The notes beneath the pieces were generated by a model. The model did not search any database, had not been told where the DNA came from, and saw only the letters and a program-made list of their open reading frames with translations. The position numbers and the translations under genes are program-made. From Hericium rajendrae (taxonomy: Eukaryota > Basidiomycota > Agaricomycetes > Russulales > Hericiaceae), in assembly GCA_033439255.1 (NCBI GenBank), contig CM065885.1, positions 2,170,001 through 2,234,000 of the forward strand: a stretch of 64,000 nt of DNA, written 5' to 3'. Positions 58,554 through 64,000 of the stretch are shown one piece after another (positions within the stretch are counted from its first letter, which is position 1; every line of letters starts with the position of its first letter).

Positions 58554-59526
58554 GGATCTATAATACAGAGATGGGGTAGGTCGGGGTCGGAGGATACGAG
58601 CAAATCGATGTAGCCTCAACATCCACCAAATCTTAAGAAAGCCTACCTCGAGTCACTAAAGATCGTTTTGGACTCCGCTAAGATAAGTCAATCTTATCTT
58701 ATCTTCTAACATCTTAACAGATCATCAATTTGCTGAGTCATAAATAGATAAATAAATAAATCGAAATCCCGTGAGAAACATAAACAGTTATTTCTCTCCG
58801 ACGAGCACCGCGAAATGTTCAATATCGTTTCTTTCTGCTTCCTTCTACATTCACATCGACCTACCAGCTTTAACTAGGTGATGCAGGCCGTCAAGCTGTG
58901 GCAAAGGTCACCACCTGATCCTTTTTCTCATCTCAACAGACGTTCATCTATATTGACGGCGCCCGTAGCCCAGAATGCGTAACGTTGACCCTTTGGAGGT
59001 TGATCAGACATGGAAACGCGGGCACTTTCTTAAGTCCCGGTCATCCTGGGAGGACGGAGACGCAGTGATGCTGTTATCCGTAGGACTCATAGATCCGAAG
59101 CAAGCGCTTGAGGCTGATCGATGCGCGCCCACTTTGCCCCAAATGCGAGTTTTCCGATTGAATGCTGTGTGATGACGGCAATGAACATATATTGTTTTGA
59201 CGGGAACGGTATGTTCCTACGCTATACTGACTTCAGTTTTTGAGTAGGTTTCATTGAATCCAAGCTTGAAGGTCATCCACCATCCGAGTCCGCCGACCTT
59301 GGTAGCAGGTTTCCGTCTGGAGCGCCCGTAATCACAACGCTGGCATGACTATCACCGTGGATCGCCTCTGATATCCTTCAGGATGTCTCCGAGCTCTGGT
59401 GAGGCAGTTGTCGATCGACCGGATGAAACGCAAGCGAGCGGGTGCTGCTGTATTTAAGTATCAACGAGGCGCACTAGCCATGGTACGAATATTTCAACTT
59501 GCCGTTCTTCCAGCTAGCTGTCGGCC
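58554..59526. promoter_or_regulatory. Divergent intergenic region VAS1 / P450
   Basis: About 970 bp with both promoters. TATTTAAG at 59451 is a TATA-like word 75 bp upstream of the P450 ATG. An AT-rich run (atcttatcttatctt) lies near 58690-58710. No gene supported. Confidence 0.4.
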
Positions 59527-61792
59527 ATGGATCCTCGTTGGTATCGCCTCAGATTCTTTCTCGACGTCTCCCGCCTACTTGCCCCTTCTCTAGTCCTGTC
59601 ATTTGCCACGCGCGTCGTGAATGCTAGGCTTGGATTTTGGCTTGTCCCAAGTCATGTCGCGATTATCGTTGCTGTGTTCTTCGCTCGCGTGCATTATAGC
59701 ACCTGGAGGCAGGCTCGAGATGCCTCAGCGCTGAATGCGCGGACCATTCCATGCGTCGTTGGAAAGTGGCCCGGAAACATCGACGTGCTTCTGAGGATCC
59801 TCAGTGCTGCGAAAACAGGATACATGCAAGAGAGCTATTATAGACTATTCGAGGAGTATCAGAGCACGACATTGAATACGAGGATCTTGTGGACGGATCA
59901 GGTAGGTATTTGTGGCCCGTCTTTCACCATTACTGACTCCGGGCGAAGATCATCAGCATGGATTCCCAGCATACAAAGTTTGTCCTTGCGACTGGTTTTG
60001 AATATTTCTGGAGAGGGAAAGGCCAGAAGGAAAGATAGTACGTTAGAAACATTTAACAGTTTCCTATAAAGAGCCCACTTTTGATCGCTTTTTAGTGAAA
60101 AGTTCGTTGGTGATGGCATTTTCAATAGGGATGACGAGGTAAGTGAGTCCACGATCATATTCGACTCTACAGCTCATCTCTCTATATTGTAAGATGTGGA
60201 AAATGGTTCGTACATCTTTGGCTGACGCGGCTGTTATCACAATTCATAACCATACTCTAGCATCGGTCAATGGCGAGACCATTCTTCGCTTGGGAGCGGA
60301 TCTCCGACTTCGAGCAATTCGAGAAATACTCCTCGCGAACGATATCCATCCTCAAGTCATTCGCAGAAGCAGGTCAGCCCTGCGACGTGCAAGATCTTCA
60401 CACGCGCTTTGCACTCGACTCGTCCGCAGAATTTCTGCTAGGCCAACATCTGAATACGCTGTCCGCATCGCTGCCAATGGCAAACGCGAAATCCATAGGT
60501 GCTAAGGGCTCAGAAACGCACGACGAGTGGGGGGCTTTCGTCCGCGCTTTTGATCTGTGCCAGGACATTGCCATGCGACGCTCTCGTATTGGACGCGTCT
60601 GGCCTTTATTTGAGCTCTTTGAGGATACGATGGACAAGCCTGCGAAGGTTATCCGGCAATGGCTTGAGCCGATCGTGGAAGAAGTCGTCAAGCACAAGAC
60701 GGCGCACAATGCGAAGAATGAGTCGATGGAAGAGAAGACATTTTTGCAGCATCTGGTGGAGAGTACTGAAGGTCTGGACGCGACGTCGTGTCATGATAGA
60801 TGGAATCTGATACTGTATACAGATGTCGGGCTCATTCGTGATCAACTACTGAGTATAATGATTGCGTCTCGGGATACTGTGAGGAGGACATTCTTATCTT
60901 TTGCGGATTCTGCGCTTACCTTCACCTCTTCGATAGACAGCATGCCTTCTTACCTACGTTGTCTACCTTCTGGCCATGCATCCAGATGTCATGGACCGCC
61001 TGCGCGACGAAGTCTTGGACACATGTGGTCAGACCGGCACCCCTACATCTGACACTTTCCGAGAAATGAAGTACCGTATGTATTCTGCTGCTCAAACTCC
61101 ACACGTTGACTAGACGTTCTACTCTTGTTAGTACGCGCAGTGCTCAACGAGACGCTCAGGGTCTTCCCACCAGTACCGCTCAATGTCCGAGAGTCCCGCG
61201 CTGCGCCTTGCGTCTTCCCTCCCGGCGATCCGACATATCCAAACGCGGGTCCGCTGTTCGTCCCGGGCGGGACGCCCATCATGTACTTCCCCATGTTGAT
61301 CCAACGCAGTACGACGCTCTGGGGGGCCGATGCTGAAGTGTTCCATCCGGAGCGCTGGTTGGATCCGGAGCGTGTTGCCCGGTACACAGCCAACCCGCTC
61401 ATGTTTCAACCATTCAGCGCCGGTCCTCGAATAGTAAGCGCTGAATCTAGCCTCCCTTATTTCGAATTTGGGGTACCTTGCTGATGGAGTTCACGATAAC
61501 CAGTGTATAGGGCAGAATTACGCATATAATCAGGCGTCTTTCTTCTTGGTTAGGTTGTTGCAGGAGTTCGACAGCGTGACCCTTGCGTCGGATGCCCAGC
61601 CTGAGAGCACCCTGCCTCCGGAAACCTGGAAGACCGGGAGGGGAAGACAGAAGGTTGAAAAGATCTGGCCATCTGCGGCTATGACTTTGTTTGTAAAGGT
61701 AATTGGCGCGTTAGAATCTTGGAGCTTCGGATACTGACTGTCAACAGGGCGGCTTATGGGTCAGGTTTGGAAAGAAGGTAACCGCATCATAG
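59527..61792 (+). CDS. Cytochrome P450 monooxygenase (CYP63-like)
   Basis: Predicted 605 aa; exons 59527-59901, 59949-60037, 60096-60138, 60194-60205 (12 nt), 60261-60878, 60937-61075, 61132-61433, 61504-61698, 61748-61792. An N-terminal hydrophobic anchor (VPSHVAIIVAVFFARV) places it in the ER membrane. P450 signatures: WKMHRSMARPFFAWERISDF in helix C, an I-helix ASRDTTACLL, ExxR in LNETLRVFPPVPLNVRES, HPERWLDP, and the heme loop FSAGPRICIGQ with the ligand Cys directly after the seventh intron. The layout resembles the CYP63 group of white-rot fungi, which oxidise alkanes and aromatics; that assignment needs a tree. The 12-nt exon encodes MWKM. Confidence 0.9.
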
Positions 61793-62353
61793 TAAACTCA
61801 TCGACTTTTCTTGCCGGCCTGGTCGGCAATGCAGGGTAGTATGCTTTCGGTTTCGGACGTATCGCGCCAGCTTCGTGAGATTGATGGTGGTACGAATTGG
61901 GCCGATGTCGTTGGCTCATGAGTTTAGTATCACCATCTGTTGTCTTTTCATACTACTTGTATCAAATCTGTAGATTACATCAGTAGTGGTCCTGATCCTC
62001 ATCTTTCTGGCAGCTCGCAGAATTGCTGCAGAATCAGCTGTGCATATTCCCTCGTCGTGAATTGTCGAAATGTTACGATGCAGACGAAGCTATAATAGGC
62101 GAGAGTTTCCCAGATTGCTCCGAGACCAAAAGATTACAAGTCTCCTCACGAACCACGATCATCCTTCCCGAGTAACATTCGAGTCGGAGGAGAAGTCAGG
62201 CCTGTTCGTATTGAACGATCTTTTGCGTCCAGTTACAAGGGTCGATAGACCTTTACGATCGGTAGGTTTCAAGCTCATTGCACTGTATACGATCACGCTG
62301 TTCAGTCGGTGGCTCATACTCTGTCAATCTTTTTCCGTGAAGACTTGTTCAAG
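61793..62353. other. Intergenic region P450 - prolidase-type gene
   Basis: About 560 bp between plus-strand genes. A plus-strand open frame from 62070 overlaps the start of the next gene in another frame and is not supported. Confidence 0.5.
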
Positions 62354-64000
62354 ATGGTATATCCAGGTATGTGAACTGGGCTGTCACACTCAGATTGCTA
62401 TCATGATGCAATGTATGTAGCCCAAGAGCACGCATCCAAGACTCTCCAGAAGCTGGCAGAGCTGCTCCCCGCTGAGGAGAGGATCAATGTAAGCAAATGT
62501 GCTTTACGGCGGTGCATTATATCCCCTTTTCACGCCTTACTATTTTGTGTCTGCAGCCCCAGATTATTCTCGTAGCAGGAGCCATCACGCCCTTTAGGAA
62601 CGACACAGACCGTGAACTGCCATTCCGACAAGTATGTCCTATCAGTTGGTCCATGCTTTTGGCCTAATCCAAGCTGTCCAGGAATCAAACTTCAACTATC
62701 TGACTGGATGTACAGTACCATCGTCTGTCGCGCTCCTTGTCGCTTCATCTGCGACTTCCACTTCACCTACTCTTGCACTTTTCATTCCCTCAATCGAGCC
62801 CGTAGACTTGATGTGGTCCGTCCCACCGCCCACACTAAAGGCTGCGCGAGAGACGCACGATGCCACCACCGTCGCACACACCACTGACTTGTCCAGCGCG
62901 ATCGTCACTGCACTCGCCACCCATCCGAATGCCGTCCTTCACACGCTGCCAGGCACTCCGGAATTCCCAACGCTTCCCGCTCAGTACGCTGATCTCGTGC
63001 AATCGAGCCCGGGCACGACGCGGACCGACGCGTATCTGCTTCCCGCACTGCATCGCGCGAGGCTGATCAAGACCTTGGCCGAGATCGACAGGATCCGAAA
63101 GGCAAACCAGATCAGCTCTTGCGCGCACGAGGTCGTCATGCGCGTTCTGGGTAACGGTGTCCGTGGGCTGAAGAAGGAAGCAGGGGCCGGTGTGGACAGA
63201 CCGCTGCTCCCAGGCGAATGGCTAATTGAGAAGGAGGCCGAGGCCGAAGCTATCTTTGTCGCATCGTGCAGGCGTGAAGGGTACGTATCATATCGTATTC
63301 TCTCTGCGATATCGCATGCCTACGCCATGATAGAGCCGTCCACCAGGCCTATCTCCCCATCGTCGCTGCATCCAATCGCGCTTCGACACTTCACTACTGC
63401 TGCAACGATAAGGAGTTTGCATGGGGTCCTGTGAAACCGCATGACCACGAGAACCGGAATGCATTCGCGAATGGTGGTCCACGTGACTTGCTGCCGCAGG
63501 TCCTGCTAATCGACGCAGGTTCTGAGTGGGACTGCTACGCATCGGACAGTAAGTCCTCGTCCTCGTCATAATATCTGATGACTGAGCCCGCATAGTCACC
63601 CGCACCATGCCCGTGGGCAATGGTGGCAAGTTCACTCCCGAAGCTCGCGACATCTACTCGCTGGTCCTCGAAATGCAGAAGGTATATTTCTTCCTTTCCG
63701 ACACACGTAAGTAATCCATCTCATTGTCTCCAGCTCTCCTTGGATATCCTAAAGCCGTCGCTCCACTGGGACGCTGTCCAGCTGCTCTGCCACCGCACGC
63801 TCGTTCGCGGCTTCCAGCGCCTCGGCATCTTCAAGACCCCCAACTCGCCCGGCTCTGGCTCCTGGAACTCAGAGGAGGCGATTCTCGCGTCAGGGGTTAG
63901 CGCCGCGTTCTTCCCACACGGTGTCGGGCACTCGCTGGGTATGGACGTGCATGACGTGCCAAGCGCGAGCAAGCCCGCAGTAAACCCGACGATCGGGAAA
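62354..64000 (+). CDS. Xaa-Pro dipeptidase/aminopeptidase, M24B (3' end outside window)
   Basis: Exons 62354-62366 (13 nt), 62421-62488, 62557-62631, 62682-63280, 63334-63548, 63596-63681, 63734-64000 and beyond; 441 codons seen. It removes residues bound to proline, with two metals. The N-terminal half has YPAQEHASKTLQKLAELLP, FRQESNFNYLTGCTVPSSVA; the M24 'pita-bread' part begins with RIRKANQISSCAHEVVMRVL. Metal ligands seen: Asp in LLIDAGSEWDCYASD and the second Asp at ASDITRTMPVGNGGKFT, and His in FFPHGVGHSLGMDVHD; the two Glu ligands should lie beyond the window. The coding start in a 13-nt exon gives MVYPA; an earlier exon is possible. The last exon ends at the window edge in frame. Confidence 0.9.

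Noticed and set aside
1-64000. CRISPR array, rRNA or bacterial-type operon
   Set aside because: Genes are intron-rich and eukaryotic; the only regular repeats are the two 21-bp minisatellites.

Overview
The window looks like a gene-dense chromosomal stretch of a filamentous basidiomycete, probably a wood-decaying agaricomycete. The signs are multi-exon genes with introns almost all of 47-70 nt, small coding exons, a fungal CBM1 fused to a glucuronoyl esterase, a basidiomycete-type P450 and intracellular GH5 enzymes. Sixteen protein genes could be followed exon by exon with phase-consistent GT-AG junctions (one uses GC-AG). Exon coordinates were derived by eye and checked by codon phase, not by transcripts.

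Left part (1-15.3 kb): the end of an uncharacterised family gene (copy 1), the ribosome-assembly factor MAK21/NOC1 (minus), a 21-exon Sac2-type phosphoinositide phosphatase, and a Mam3/CNNM-type membrane protein with a 773-nt intron.

Middle part (15.3-28.8 kb) is a rearranged accessory zone. It holds an inverted copy of the first 2.3 kb of the window (3' end of MAK21 plus family copy 2), a third family copy head-to-head with copy 2, a small relic of the same family, two decayed and inverted acireductone-dioxygenase-like copies on either side of a Ser/Pro/Lys-rich unknown gene, and a gene for a His-rich protein with about sixteen heptad repeats.

Right part (29-64 kb): two paralogous intracellular GH5 genes around a histone-fold gene and a UCH37-type deubiquitinase; a CBM1-CE15 glucuronoyl esterase between a 3' fragment of RRP42 and RRP42 itself; UTP21 with a 5'-truncated LINE in one intron; a GH3 beta-glucosidase with PA14 insert; an UNC93-like and an MFS transporter; valyl-tRNA synthetase; a P450; and a prolidase-type M24 peptidase cut by the window end.

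Two themes stand out. Housekeeping genes of rRNA processing and ribosome assembly (MAK21, RRP42, UTP21) are interspersed with four carbohydrate-active enzymes that could act on plant or fungal glycans (GH5, GH5, CE15, GH3). The 3' ends of MAK21 and RRP42 have been copied to nearby sites; the RRP42 copy lies upstream of the second GH5 gene and may form part of its promoter. No CRISPR array, rRNA or convincing tRNA gene was seen.
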